DNA of 64,000 nt from Actinomycetes bacterium. Its GTDB lineage: Bacteria > Actinomycetota > Actinomycetes > Actinomycetales > Microbacteriaceae. The position numbers were made by a program, and so were the translations under genes. The DNA lies in assembly GCA_023436775.1 (NCBI GenBank), contig JAEZHW010000057.1, forward strand, positions 58,227-122,226, given 5' to 3'. The stretch's first letter is position 1, and each line of letters opens with the position of its first letter. A model generated the notes under the pieces. It was not told the origin of the DNA. It ran no database searches and was given only the letters and a program-made list of their open reading frames with translations. Positions 8,845 through 16,798 of the stretch are shown one piece after another.

Positions 8845-9791
8845 CGCTCCTCCTCCGGCCGTTGCTCGGCGGGAATGCTCTCGGGCAGGATCCGGCGGCG
8901 AATGCGGCCGAAGATCGGGATGGTAGCGTTCGGGTCGGCCTCATGGTGCAGGAGTTCCGCCTCGCTGGCACCGACGTGTTCACTCGCCGCGACCGGCTTC
9001 GGCGCTGGCTGCAACATGCCCTCGTCATCGAGCACATACTCAACGTCCTCGACCACCACGGGTTCTGCTTCGGGTTCGGGCTCGACTTCCTCCAGGGCGA
9101 TCAGGTGGGGGGCGAGCGCCTCAAAGTCCGCATCGTCGACAGCGCCGTAGAAGCGGCGGCGGCCTCGTTCCAAAATCAGCACCTGCCCGGGCAGCACGTC
9201 CTGGACGCGCCGCGCGGTGAGCACGATGGTGCGCCCCTCGGCGAGGCGGGTCAACAGCGCGTGTAGCTGCTCGCGTCGCTCCGCGGGCAGCCCCTCGAAG
9301 GGCTCGTCCAGCAGCAACACCGGCGGACGGTGCACCAACTGCTGTGCGATCGCGGTGCGGCGCTGCACCCACAGCGGCGCCCGCTCAAGCACGGCCGAGC
9401 GGTATCCGTCCAGTCCGGTGAGCGTGAGCACCTCGGTGACGGCTTCTTTCGCCGCGAGGCGGGGCATGTGCTTGAGCCACGCGGCCCGCGCCACCGCCTC
9501 GCCCACGGTCACGCCCGGCACCTCGCCGAGCGTCTTCGGGACATAGCCCAGCAGGGCCATCGCTTCGGGTCGGCGTACGCCGCGCGGTCGGACGCCGAGA
9601 ATCGTGATCTTGCCCCGCCGCGGCCGACGCAGCCCGGCGATCAAGCGCAGGAGCGAGGACTTACCGACCGCATCGCCGCCGAGGATCGTGGTCGCCCCGG
9701 GGCCAATTTCGATCGTGAAGCGTTCAAACAGCGGCTCGGGCAGCCCCCGGTAGCGCAGGGTCACCCCATCCAGTGCGATCGCTGCGTCCAT
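8841..9791 (-). CDS. ABC transporter ATPase-like protein with degenerate motifs
   Basis: 316 residues. The ABC fold is evident from the P-loop GGDAVGKSSLLRL (about residue 38) and Walker B VLLLDEPFEGL (about residue 160). Other catalytic features are abnormal: the Q-loop reads GYVPKTLGE (Lys in place of Gln), the LSGGQ signature is replaced by PLWVQRR, and the switch His region reads LTARRVQDV. About 90 further residues after the ATPase fold are acidic and Pro/Glu-rich. Start: the ATG at 9791 is preferred to an in-frame TTG at 9809, because TAGATT lies 7 bases upstream of it as a leaderless -10. It may bind ATP but hydrolysis competence is doubtful. Confidence 0.75.
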   Translation of the reverse strand: MDAAIALDGVTLRYRGLPEPLFERFTIEIGPGATTILGGDAVGKSSLLRLIAGLRRPRRGKITILGVRPRGVRRPEAMALLGYVPKTLGEVPGVTVGEAVARAAWLKHMPRLAAKEAVTEVLTLTGLDGYRSAVLERAPLWVQRRTAIAQQLVHRPPVLLLDEPFEGLPAERREQLHALLTRLAEGRTIVLTARRVQDVLPGQVLILERGRRRFYGAVDDADFEALAPHLIALEEVEPEPEAEPVVVEDVEYVLDDEGMLQPAPKPVAASEHVGASEAELLHHEADPNATIPIFGRIRRRILPESIPAEQRPEEER

Positions 9792-9798
9792 GGCAGTC

Positions 9799-9804
9799 AA
9801 TCTA
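9799..9804 (-). promoter_or_regulatory. -10 box of the ABC-like ATPase gene
   Basis: TAGATT, 7 bases before the ATG at 9791, no Shine-Dalgarno sequence; predicts a leaderless or one-base leader transcript. Confidence 0.45.
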
Positions 9805-9848
9805 GCCAACCGCCTTGGACAGACCTAGGGAACAAGCCGGGTTCACCG

Positions 9849-11699
9849 CTACTCCGCAGGGCTGAGCTCGGCGAGGGCGGCGAGGACTTCGGCGCCGTAG
9901 CGTTCCTGTTTGGCTTCGCCGATGCCGCTGATGCCAGCGAGGGCGGTCATGCTGCGCGGGTTGGCCTCGGCGAGCGCGCGCAGCGTGGCGTCGTGGAAGA
10001 CGACATAGGCGGGCACGCCGGCCTCACGCGCAGTTTCGGCGCGCCAGGCGCGCAGGGCTTCAAAGCGTCGCAGCGCTTCGGGCGAGAGGTCGGCGGCTGC
10101 GGCCGACGACCCCTGCTTCTTGGGGCGCGCGGGGCGGTCGGCATCGACGCGCAGCAGCACTTGGCGTTCGCCACGCAACACGTCAGCGCTGGCCTCGGTG
10201 ATGCCGAGGGTGCCGTAGCCATCGTCGTGCACGCGCAGCAGTCCGGTCGCGAGCAGTTGCCGCACTACCGCGCGCCACTGCACCTCGGACCGGTCTGCGC
10301 CGATGCCGAAGGTGCTGAGCTCATCGTGCCGATATTGCTGCACACGCTCGGTGCGCACCCCGCGCAGAATGTCGATCAGCGCACCCGCGCCGAAGCGCTG
10401 GTTGCGTTCGCGCTGCAGGCGCACCACGGTGGAGAGCAGCTGCTGGGCAGCAACCGTGCCGTCCCACACCTCGGGCGGTCGCAGGCAGTTGTCGCAATTG
10501 CCACATGCCTCGGGGGCGTCCTGCCCGAAGTAGGCGAGCAACTGACGTCGACGGCAGGTCGCGGATTCGGTGAGGGCCAGCATGGCATCCAGATGCGCGG
10601 ACTGTGAGCGCCGATACCCCTCGTCCGCGGGCGACTGTTCGATCAGACGACGCTGCTGCACCACGTCCTGCAGGCCGTAGGCCATCCACGCGGTGGATGG
10701 CTGGCCATCGCGGCCGGCGCGGCCGGTTTCCTGGTAGTAGCCCTCGACCGATTTCGGCAGGTCAATGTGGGCCACGAAGCGCACGTCCGGCTTGTCGATG
10801 CCCATGCCGAATGCGATGGTGGCGACCATCACGATGCCGTCCTCACGCAGGAATCGGGCCTGCGCCTCGCGGCGAGCATCCGCATCCATGCCGGCGTGGT
10901 ATGCGAGCGCCGGAATGCCCTGGGCCTGCAGGAATTCGGCGGTGGCGTCCACGCTGGCACGGCTCAGCGCATAGACAATGCCGCATTCGGCGGCATGCTC
11001 ATCGCGGATGAATTGCAGCAACTGCTTCTTGGGTTCGGCCTTGGGCACGATCCGATAGGTGATGTTGGGGCGGTCGAAGCTCGAGACGAATTCGGCCGCG
11101 CCATCCAGTTCCAGCCGCTCGCGCATCTCGCGTCGGGTGGCGACGGTTGCCGTCGCGGTGAGCGCGATGCGCGGCACACCGGGCCAGCGCCGGCCCAGGC
11201 CACCGAGGCCGAGGTAGTCCGGCCGGAAATCATGGCCCCACTGCGACACACAGTGCGCCTCGTCAATCGCGAACAGCGCGATCTGTCCACGATCGAGCAG
11301 TTCCGCGGCCTGCGGCGTGCGCAGCCGCTCGGGCGCGATGTACAGCAGATCCAATTCCCCGGCGACGAAGGCGGATTCCACCTCGCGTTGCTCTTGCAGC
11401 GTCTGGCTGGAATTCAAGAAGGCGGCGCGCACACCCAGGGTGAGCAAGGCATCCACCTGATCCTGCATCAGCGCAATCAAGGGTGAGATCACAATGCCGG
11501 TGCCGGGGCGCAGCAGCGCTGGCAACTGGTAGCACAGCGACTTGCCACCACCGGTGGGCATCAGCACGATCGCATCGCCGCCTGCGGCCACGTGCTGGAT
11601 GATGTCGGCCTGTTGGCCGCGGAAATCGGCGTAGCCGTAGACCCGTTGCAGGGTGGCCCGTGCCTGGTCCAACACCGATCCCGCTACCGCCTCCGTCAT
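9849..11699 (-). CDS. recQ: ATP-dependent DNA helicase RecQ
   Basis: 616 residues, 3'-5' superfamily 2 helicase for recombination and fork repair. Helicase motifs: LMPTGGGKSLCYQLPAL (I), FAIDEAHCVSQWGHDFRP (II, DEAH), LTATATVATR (III) and ETGRAGRDG (VI). The RecQ zinc domain is seen as CRRRQLLAYFG...CGNCDNC, followed by a winged-helix region and a C-terminal HRDC domain (from about residue 530, LRAWRAETAREAGVPAYVVF). The ATG at 11699 is chosen over a GTG two codons earlier because TAGCCT lies exactly at -12 to -7 from it. Confidence 0.95.
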   Translation of the reverse strand: MTEAVAGSVLDQARATLQRVYGYADFRGQQADIIQHVAAGGDAIVLMPTGGGKSLCYQLPALLRPGTGIVISPLIALMQDQVDALLTLGVRAAFLNSSQTLQEQREVESAFVAGELDLLYIAPERLRTPQAAELLDRGQIALFAIDEAHCVSQWGHDFRPDYLGLGGLGRRWPGVPRIALTATATVATRREMRERLELDGAAEFVSSFDRPNITYRIVPKAEPKKQLLQFIRDEHAAECGIVYALSRASVDATAEFLQAQGIPALAYHAGMDADARREAQARFLREDGIVMVATIAFGMGIDKPDVRFVAHIDLPKSVEGYYQETGRAGRDGQPSTAWMAYGLQDVVQQRRLIEQSPADEGYRRSQSAHLDAMLALTESATCRRRQLLAYFGQDAPEACGNCDNCLRPPEVWDGTVAAQQLLSTVVRLQRERNQRFGAGALIDILRGVRTERVQQYRHDELSTFGIGADRSEVQWRAVVRQLLATGLLRVHDDGYGTLGITEASADVLRGERQVLLRVDADRPARPKKQGSSAAAADLSPEALRRFEALRAWRAETAREAGVPAYVVFHDATLRALAEANPRSMTALAGISGIGEAKQERYGAEVLAALAELSPAE

Positions 11700-11705
11700 G
11701 CCCAC

Positions 11706-11711
11706 AGGCTA
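11706..11711 (-). promoter_or_regulatory. -10 box of recQ, leaderless
   Basis: TAGCCT at -12 to -7 from the recQ ATG, giving +1 at the start codon. Confidence 0.5.
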
Positions 11712-11798
11712 CTGCCTAGCTCCGACGCACACGCGTTGGGGCCCGGGCTGTGGACGAGGCGGGCGCCACCGACTCGGGGAGGCGCCGTCGGCGTCTGC

Positions 11799-11826
11799 GG
11801 GGCGCGCCCCGTCACCGGCGCGCCCC
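11799..11826 (-). terminator. terminator of the SRPBCC gene
   Basis: Perfect 10-bp arms (GGGGCGCGCC / GGCGCGCCCC) with an 8-base loop, beginning 10 bases after the stop codon on the minus strand; no T tract. Confidence 0.6.
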
Positions 11827-11836
11827 GCCGGCCTGG

Positions 11837-12268
11837 CTAGTTACTGCCGGGGAACGTTCCGTCCTCGACGTGCTGCTTGAAGTTGCGCAGACTCGTTCCA
11901 GCGAAGATGCTGTCGGCAGACACTGCCGCTCCGACGTTCTCGACGAAGCCTTCCGGCTCCCAATCGAACTCAACATCGACCTTGGTCTGCTGCGCGTTCA
12001 GCGGAGTGAATCGGACCGAGCCCGCGTGGTGGAGCTCACCGACGCTCGCCCAAGAAATGTGCGAGTTCGGCACGTCTTCCGTGACGGCAGCCTCAAACTC
12101 TCGTTCCACACCTGCGGGGCTGACCACCCAGTGCAGGGTGCCATCCATGTTGCGGGTGACTTCCTTCACCCCGGCGAGGTAATGCGGGAAGTGCTCGAAG
12201 TGGGTCCACGCCTCGTAGGCGACCTCCACCGGGACATCCACCTCAACGCTCGCTGCTGCGGTAGCCAT
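11837..12268 (-). CDS. SRPBCC-family (polyketide cyclase/dehydrase-like) protein
   Basis: 143-residue START-like fold protein. Family hallmarks are the opening strand SVEVDVPVEVAYEAWTHFE with FPHYLAGVKEV, a central beta region, and the long C-terminal helix (SLRNFKQHVEDG). These proteins bind small hydrophobic ligands in a deep cavity; the ligand is not predictable. An in-frame ATG exists at 12310, but AAGGAG stands 6 bases before the ATG at 12268, which is therefore taken as start. It is a monocistronic unit with its own terminator. Confidence 0.75.
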   Translation of the reverse strand: MATAAASVEVDVPVEVAYEAWTHFEHFPHYLAGVKEVTRNMDGTLHWVVSPAGVEREFEAAVTEDVPNSHISWASVGELHHAGSVRFTPLNAQQTKVDVEFDWEPEGFVENVGAAVSADSIFAGTSLRNFKQHVEDGTFPGSN

Positions 12269-12506
12269 GGGTTTCTCCTTGCGATCGTGTTCCGCCGCGG
12301 CTGTTGCCACGACTCGTCCCGTAAGCCCAACATGTCAGCAGCCATCGCAGCGAGGTTCTCACCCGACGCCAAGGGGCCACCCAGGCGCAGTGCCGTGGTT
12401 GTCCAGGCCGCGTTCAGACAAGGCGAAATAGGGCTTTTTTGCTTGCACGAGCGCATCCCAGACGCAAGCCCCTTGACCTGCCAGGAATGCTGCAGCCGCT
12501 GAGCGA

Positions 12507-12512
12507 TACCAT
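12507..12512 (+). promoter_or_regulatory. -10 box of apt, leaderless
   Basis: TACCAT at -12 to -7 from the apt ATG; no Shine-Dalgarno sequence. Confidence 0.5.
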
Positions 12513-12518
12513 TGGGGA

Positions 12519-13049
12519 ATGCCCGATGCCGCTGAGCTTGCCCGGATCGAATCGCTGATCGCCGTCGTCCCCGATTTCCCGGAACCCGGCATCATCTTCC
12601 GCGACCTGACGCCGCTGTTCGCCGACCCGGTCGGCTTCCGTGGTCTGGTTGAGGCGATCACCGCCCCCTTCGTCGGTGAATATGACCTGGTGGCTGGCGT
12701 CGAAGCGCGTGGCTTCCTGCTGGCCGGTGCGGCCGCCCCGGTGACCGGAGCCGGCGTGCTCACGGTCCGCAAGAAGGGCAAGCTGCCGCGTGAGGTCATC
12801 TCGGAGTCCTACGGACTCGAGTACGGCCAAGCCACGCTGGAAGTCCACGTCGACGACATCCCGGACGGCGCACGAGTGCTCATCCTCGACGACGTGCTCG
12901 CCACCGGCGGCACGCTGCGCGCGGTCTGCAATCTGATTGAGCGCGCTGGCGGTGTGGTCGCCGGTATCGGCGTGGCGATGGAACTGCCCGCACTCAACGG
13001 CCGCCAGAACCTGGCCGGCTACAAGGTGCATAGCGTCTTCACGGTCTAA
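12519..13049 (+). CDS. apt: adenine phosphoribosyltransferase
   Basis: 176 residues. Salvage enzyme converting adenine and PRPP to AMP and pyrophosphate in the cytosol. The N-terminal FPEPGIIFRDLTPLFAD block is diagnostic for APRT. The flexible loop with KLPREVISESYGLEYG and the PRPP-binding motif LILDDVLATGGTL are intact. Length is normal for the family. It is preceded by a leaderless-type promoter and followed after about 45 bases by another gene with its own promoter, so it is probably monocistronic. It complements the de novo purine genes at 27.5-49.8 kb. Confidence 0.94.
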   Translation: MPDAAELARIESLIAVVPDFPEPGIIFRDLTPLFADPVGFRGLVEAITAPFVGEYDLVAGVEARGFLLAGAAAPVTGAGVLTVRKKGKLPREVISESYGLEYGQATLEVHVDDIPDGARVLILDDVLATGGTLRAVCNLIERAGGVVAGIGVAMELPALNGRQNLAGYKVHSVFTV

Positions 13050-13082
13050 TTCGACACGCGCCAGCCGCACACCGTCCGCGGT

Positions 13083-13088
13083 TAGGCT
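13083..13088 (+). promoter_or_regulatory. -10 box of the ThiF-rhodanese gene, leaderless
   Basis: TAGGCT at -12 to -7 from the ATG at 13095. Confidence 0.5.
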
Positions 13089-13094
13089 CGATGC

Positions 13095-14147
13095 ATGGCC
13101 CCTGCACAGGAACTGCACGACGCTCTGCCCGCAATTGCTCCCGCCGCCGCGGAACTTCCGGCCGCGCTGGCCGGCCTAGTGGATGCCGCCGAGGCGGTAC
13201 CCGGCTTCGGCGCCGAAGGCCTGCGCCGTGTCGCAGGCGGGCACGTCCTCGTCATCGGCGATGACCACCTCGCCGCCGCGATCGCCCAGGCCCTCACCGA
13301 GGCGGGTGTCGCCGAGGTCACCAGCGTTGCCGAACTCAGCCCGGTGAATGCCATTCACCACCTGATGGGTCACCACGTGGCCGTCGCGGCGACCCGCAGC
13401 GGCGAGACGCGGAGCCTGGCCGCTGCGGCTGGATCGCATACGGACACGCCGGTGGTGGTGGCCGCCTCGGGTGGCCTGGCCGGTGTGGTCTCAGTGTGCT
13501 GGCCGGACGCGCCGGGCGGTGGATTCCGTCTCGACGACATCGAGCCGATCGTGCCGGCCCTGCCCAAGGCCCCCGCGTTGCCGCTGACGGACCGTGCGAT
13601 CGCTGCCGCCGCCGCGCTCGAGACGGTGAAGTTGCTCGCCGGCTTTGGCGAGGTGCTGCTCGGCCGCGTCGCCGTGTTTGACGGTGCAGATGGGTCCTGG
13701 CGCGAGGTGCGACCGGCGGGGCAGGTCCGCCAGCGTGCCCGCGCCAGTTGGCATTCGGTGACCGCCACCGAGGCCACGACTTCGCAGGCTGCGGCGCCGG
13801 CCCAACCGCGTCGTCCCCGCCCGGCCGAATCAATGCTCGCGGGGCTGCGGGAACTCACCCCGCAGGAGTTGGCCGAGGCGCTGGCCAGTGACACCCCGCC
13901 GCAGGTGATTGACCTACGCGAGCGCGATGAGTACCGGCCGGTGCAGCTCGATGAGGCGATCTGGCTTCCGATGAGTGAGCTGCTATCGCCGGGCGGCATG
14001 GACGCACTCCCGACCGAAGGCCCGCTCGTTTTCCTGTGCGCGCATGGGGTGCGCTCGCTCCAGGTTGCGGGCATGGTGAGCCAGTCCGGTCGCGATGCAG
14101 CGTCGTTGGCTGGCGGTGCCGAGGCGTGGGGCTACTGGGCGGGCTGA
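13095..14147 (+). CDS. degenerate ThiF/MoeB-like domain fused to a rhodanese domain
   Basis: 350 residues with a MoeZ-like layout. Residues about 40-215 resemble the ThiF/MoeB adenylating fold (GLRRVAGGHVLVIG), but the nucleotide loop that should read GxGGLG is GDDHLAA, the zinc-binding CxxC pairs are missing and no catalytic Cys is evident. The C-terminal 100 residues form a rhodanese domain with VIDLRERDEYRPVQLDEAIWLP and an intact active-site loop LCAHGVRS containing the sulfur-carrying Cys. A sulfurtransferase role is plausible; adenylation is unlikely. An Ala/Pro-rich linker joins the halves. Confidence 0.7.
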   Translation: MAPAQELHDALPAIAPAAAELPAALAGLVDAAEAVPGFGAEGLRRVAGGHVLVIGDDHLAAAIAQALTEAGVAEVTSVAELSPVNAIHHLMGHHVAVAATRSGETRSLAAAAGSHTDTPVVVAASGGLAGVVSVCWPDAPGGGFRLDDIEPIVPALPKAPALPLTDRAIAAAAALETVKLLAGFGEVLLGRVAVFDGADGSWREVRPAGQVRQRARASWHSVTATEATTSQAAAPAQPRRPRPAESMLAGLRELTPQELAEALASDTPPQVIDLRERDEYRPVQLDEAIWLPMSELLSPGGMDALPTEGPLVFLCAHGVRSLQVAGMVSQSGRDAASLAGGAEAWGYWAG

Positions 14148-14353
14148 CCCTCGTCGCCCGTCCTGCGCTGACGCTTTATAGCAGAACCTGTCAAATACCT
14201 AGGAAAGCACCCGGAGAACCCGTAGTTTCCTCATCTGGTCCTTGCAAGTGAATACATTTCCGAGCAGACTGAGAGAGGTCACCCGCCTGCAGTCGCCGCT
14301 TCTATTCTCCGAGGCGCTGCGGCCAACCCGAACGGGCGGGCGACTTCCTGACA

Positions 14354-14396
14354 ACGGGGCGGGTCGGTAGCGCTGTGGCGTGCCGACCCGCCCCGT
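14354..14396 (+). terminator. strong GC hairpin in the gap before the ECF transporter
   Basis: 14-bp perfect arms (ACGGGGCGGGTCGG and its complement) with a 15-base loop and no T tract. It ends 62 bases before the -10 box of the next gene, so it would stop transcripts from upstream, including any ncRNA in the gap. Confidence 0.55.
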
Positions 14397-14457
14397 GTCG
14401 GTGATGAGGGCCGTTCTCGCTCGGGAATCCACTGACCGTTCCCCGCAATCCGCGCGG

Positions 14458-14463
14458 TACGAT
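14458..14463 (+). promoter_or_regulatory. -10 box of the ECF transporter operon, leaderless
   Basis: TACGAT at -12 to -7 from the ATG at 14470. Confidence 0.5.
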
Positions 14464-14469
14464 GAATCC

Positions 14470-15036
14470 ATGCGCACGCTGAACACACGCCTGCTGCTGA
14501 CGCTTGCGGCGATCGGCGTTGCTTGTGGTCTGCTCCTGATGCCATTCGGCCCATTGCACGCCGGAATCATCACCGGGGCGCCTTTCATCTACGCCGCTAT
14601 GCTCGGCCTGTACCTGCTGCCTGGCGCCATCGCGCAGCGCCTGCTGCAACTGCCCGGCACGGCGATCATCGCGGCCGCGTTCACCGGCGTCGTCGACATG
14701 CTGAACCCACTGCAGACCGGCGGTCCGCGCTCCCTGCTCTACATCAGCCTGTTCGGCCTGCTTCAGGAACTGGCGTACCTGGTCTTCACCCGCTTCAAGT
14801 CCTGGCCGAAGTGGCCCGCCTGGGTTGGCGCCGCCGCGGTCAGCCTGATCTGCGCCACTGCCTTTAGCTTCCTGTTCGATATGAGCCGCTTCGGCATCTG
14901 GGCAGTCATCGTCTCGCTGGTGCTTGCCCCGGTCGTCTACATCGTGATCACGATGATCGCCCAGGCCATTGCCGACTCGCTACGCCGCGCTGGCGTGGCC
15001 TCCCGAACCAGCCGCCGCGAGCGCCAGCGACCGTGA
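14470..15036 (+). CDS. ECF transporter S component, YkoE-like
   Basis: 188-residue membrane protein with five or six transmembrane segments and a basic C-terminus. Together with the following fused double ATPase and a T component it forms the YkoE-YkoD-YkoC arrangement, linked in other bacteria to uptake of thiamine or its hydroxymethylpyrimidine precursor. The TRLLLTLAAIGVACGLLLMP opening and the later PLQTGGPRSLLYI segment fit the family. The start at 14470 is supported by the leaderless -10; an upstream in-frame ATG at 14380 lies inside the hairpin region. The thiamine assignment rests on family and context. Confidence 0.75.
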   Translation: MRTLNTRLLLTLAAIGVACGLLLMPFGPLHAGIITGAPFIYAAMLGLYLLPGAIAQRLLQLPGTAIIAAAFTGVVDMLNPLQTGGPRSLLYISLFGLLQELAYLVFTRFKSWPKWPAWVGAAAVSLICATAFSFLFDMSRFGIWAVIVSLVLAPVVYIVITMIAQAIADSLRRAGVASRTSRRERQRP

Positions 15037-15067
15037 CCTGCTTCGGCACCGCGCAAGGCGGTTGGCG

Positions 15068-16798
15068 ATGACGTCGGGCTCGGTCGAAGTTCGTGACGTC
15101 CGCATCCGGCACGACGAGAACGAGTACTGGGCGCCGAACGGCACCAGCTTCTCGCTGACCCCGGGCACGGTGACGCTGCTGCTGGGCCCGAGCGGATCGG
15201 GCAAATCGACCCTGGCATTGAGCCTGAACGGCCTGGTGCCGGATGCCATCGCCGCCGATATCGAAGGCACGGTGCTGATCGAGGGCGAGGACATTGCCGG
15301 GCGCGCGCCGGGCCAGATCAGTGAACGCGTCTCGATGGTGTTCCAAGACCCCGAGGCCCAGATCGTCACCAGCACCATCCTCGACGAGGTGTGCTTCGGC
15401 CCCGAGAACGTGCAACTGCCGGTCGATGAGGTCCTCGCCCGCGCGGAGCGGGCCCTGCGCCAGGTCGGCCTCTGGGAGCGTCGCGCCGAGACCCCGGACC
15501 GGCTCTCGGGCGGAGGCAAGCAGCGCCTCGCCATCGCTGCGGCCCTCGCCATGGCCACCCCGATCCTGGTCCTCGACGAACCGACCGCGAACCTGGATCC
15601 CGCCGGCATCGCCGAGGTCTATTCGGTGCTGAAGGATCTCGTCGAGACCGGCGGGCACACCGTGCTGCTCATCGAACACAACCTCGACGCCGCCATTGAC
15701 TTGGTCGACCGCGTGATCGTGCTCGACGGGCAAGGACGAGTCACCCTGGACGGCACCCCGCGCGAAGTCTTCGACGCCGGCCACCAGACCCTGCTGCGGC
15801 TCGGCGTCTGGTTGCCGATCGCTGCCATCGCCGGCCTGCGGCTACGCCGAGCTGGTCTGCCCCTCGATCCGCTGCCGCTCACCCCGCACGAACTCGGTGC
15901 GGCACTGGATGCCCTGCCGAGTGTCCCGGACCCGGTCCCCGCTGACCGGCACGCCATTGTCGCCGACCCGGACGTCGCGCCGCTGCTGGACGTTCGTGAA
16001 CTGCGGGTCGTGCGTCGTCGAGACGAGTTGCTGCACGGGGTGAGCCTCAGCGTGCCACGCGGCGACTTCCTCGCCGTGGTCGGGCCGAACGGTGCGGGTA
16101 AGACCACGCTGATTCAGGCGATGGCCGGTGTGGTGCGCCCGCCTCGCGGTCAGGTCTTTGTGCAGGGCAAGGACGTATCCCGCATGGACGTCCGCGACCT
16201 CACCGCGCAGGTCGGTTTCGTGTTCCAGAACCCCGAGCACCAGTTCATCACCGGCACCGTTGCGGACGAGCTGGCCCATGGTCTGCGGCTCCAGCGCCTG
16301 CCCGAATCCGAGATCACCGAGCGCGTCGACGCGATGCTGGAACGCTTCGGCCTGACCGCGCAGCGCGACCGACACCCTTACCTGCTCTCCGGCGGACAGA
16401 AGCGGCGCCTCTCGGTAGGCACTGCCCTCATCACCGGTGCGCCCCTGCTGGTGCTGGACGAGCCGACCTTCGGGCAGGACCGGTCGCGCGCCGCGGAGTT
16501 GCTGGCCCTGCTGCGTGACCTGAACCGCCAGGGCACCACGATTGTGGTCGTCAGCCACGACCTCCAGTTGGTCGCTGACTACGCCAACCGCGTCGCGGTC
16601 GTCGCCGACGGATCGCTGCTCGGCATCGGCCCATCCGAGGAGATCCTGGCCGACACTGACCTATTGCAGCGGGCGGGTCTGTTGGCGCCCCCGCTGGCGC
16701 AAGCTTTCGCTGGCCTCGAGCACCACGCCATCTGGCGATCGGTGGCTCGCCTCGACCAACTCCCCGGCGCGGAGGGGTGGCGAAATCGTGAGCACTAG
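15068..16798 (+). CDS. ECF transporter duplicated ATPase, YkoD-like
   Basis: 576 residues with two complete ABC domains in one chain. Domain 1: Walker A GPSGSGKST, signature LSGGGKQR, Walker B LVLDEPTANLD. Domain 2 (from about residue 310): Walker A GPNGAGKTT, signature LSGGQKRR, Walker B LVLDEPTFGQD. Both Q-loops (VFQDPEAQ, VFQNPEHQ) carry the ECF-type pattern. The ATG at 15068 has AAGGCGG 6 bases upstream, within 32 bases of the S-component stop. It energises the S and T components. Confidence 0.9.
   Translation: MTSGSVEVRDVRIRHDENEYWAPNGTSFSLTPGTVTLLLGPSGSGKSTLALSLNGLVPDAIAADIEGTVLIEGEDIAGRAPGQISERVSMVFQDPEAQIVTSTILDEVCFGPENVQLPVDEVLARAERALRQVGLWERRAETPDRLSGGGKQRLAIAAALAMATPILVLDEPTANLDPAGIAEVYSVLKDLVETGGHTVLLIEHNLDAAIDLVDRVIVLDGQGRVTLDGTPREVFDAGHQTLLRLGVWLPIAAIAGLRLRRAGLPLDPLPLTPHELGAALDALPSVPDPVPADRHAIVADPDVAPLLDVRELRVVRRRDELLHGVSLSVPRGDFLAVVGPNGAGKTTLIQAMAGVVRPPRGQVFVQGKDVSRMDVRDLTAQVGFVFQNPEHQFITGTVADELAHGLRLQRLPESEITERVDAMLERFGLTAQRDRHPYLLSGGQKRRLSVGTALITGAPLLVLDEPTFGQDRSRAAELLALLRDLNRQGTTIVVVSHDLQLVADYANRVAVVADGSLLGIGPSEEILADTDLLQRAGLLAPPLAQAFAGLEHHAIWRSVARLDQLPGAEGWRNREH

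Larger units (their letters stand above)
14148..14469. other. 322-base gap; possible ncRNA, otherwise no gene seen
   Basis: No credible coding frame on either strand. The first half (14170-14260) is visibly more AT-rich than its surroundings; the second half ends in the strong hairpin at 14354-14396. A lone CTGAGA at 14270 recalls the TPP riboswitch, but the other conserved TPP elements are absent and the downstream gene appears leaderless. Confidence 0.35.

Noticed and set aside
12410..12470. T-run near 12435 as terminator or RNA gene
   Set aside because: Lies upstream of both flanking genes' starts, and no stable stem precedes the T run.
14265..14290. Possible TPP riboswitch (CTGAGA followed by ACCC)
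   Set aside because: The second conserved half of the TPP core is missing and the next gene has a leaderless-type promoter downstream.
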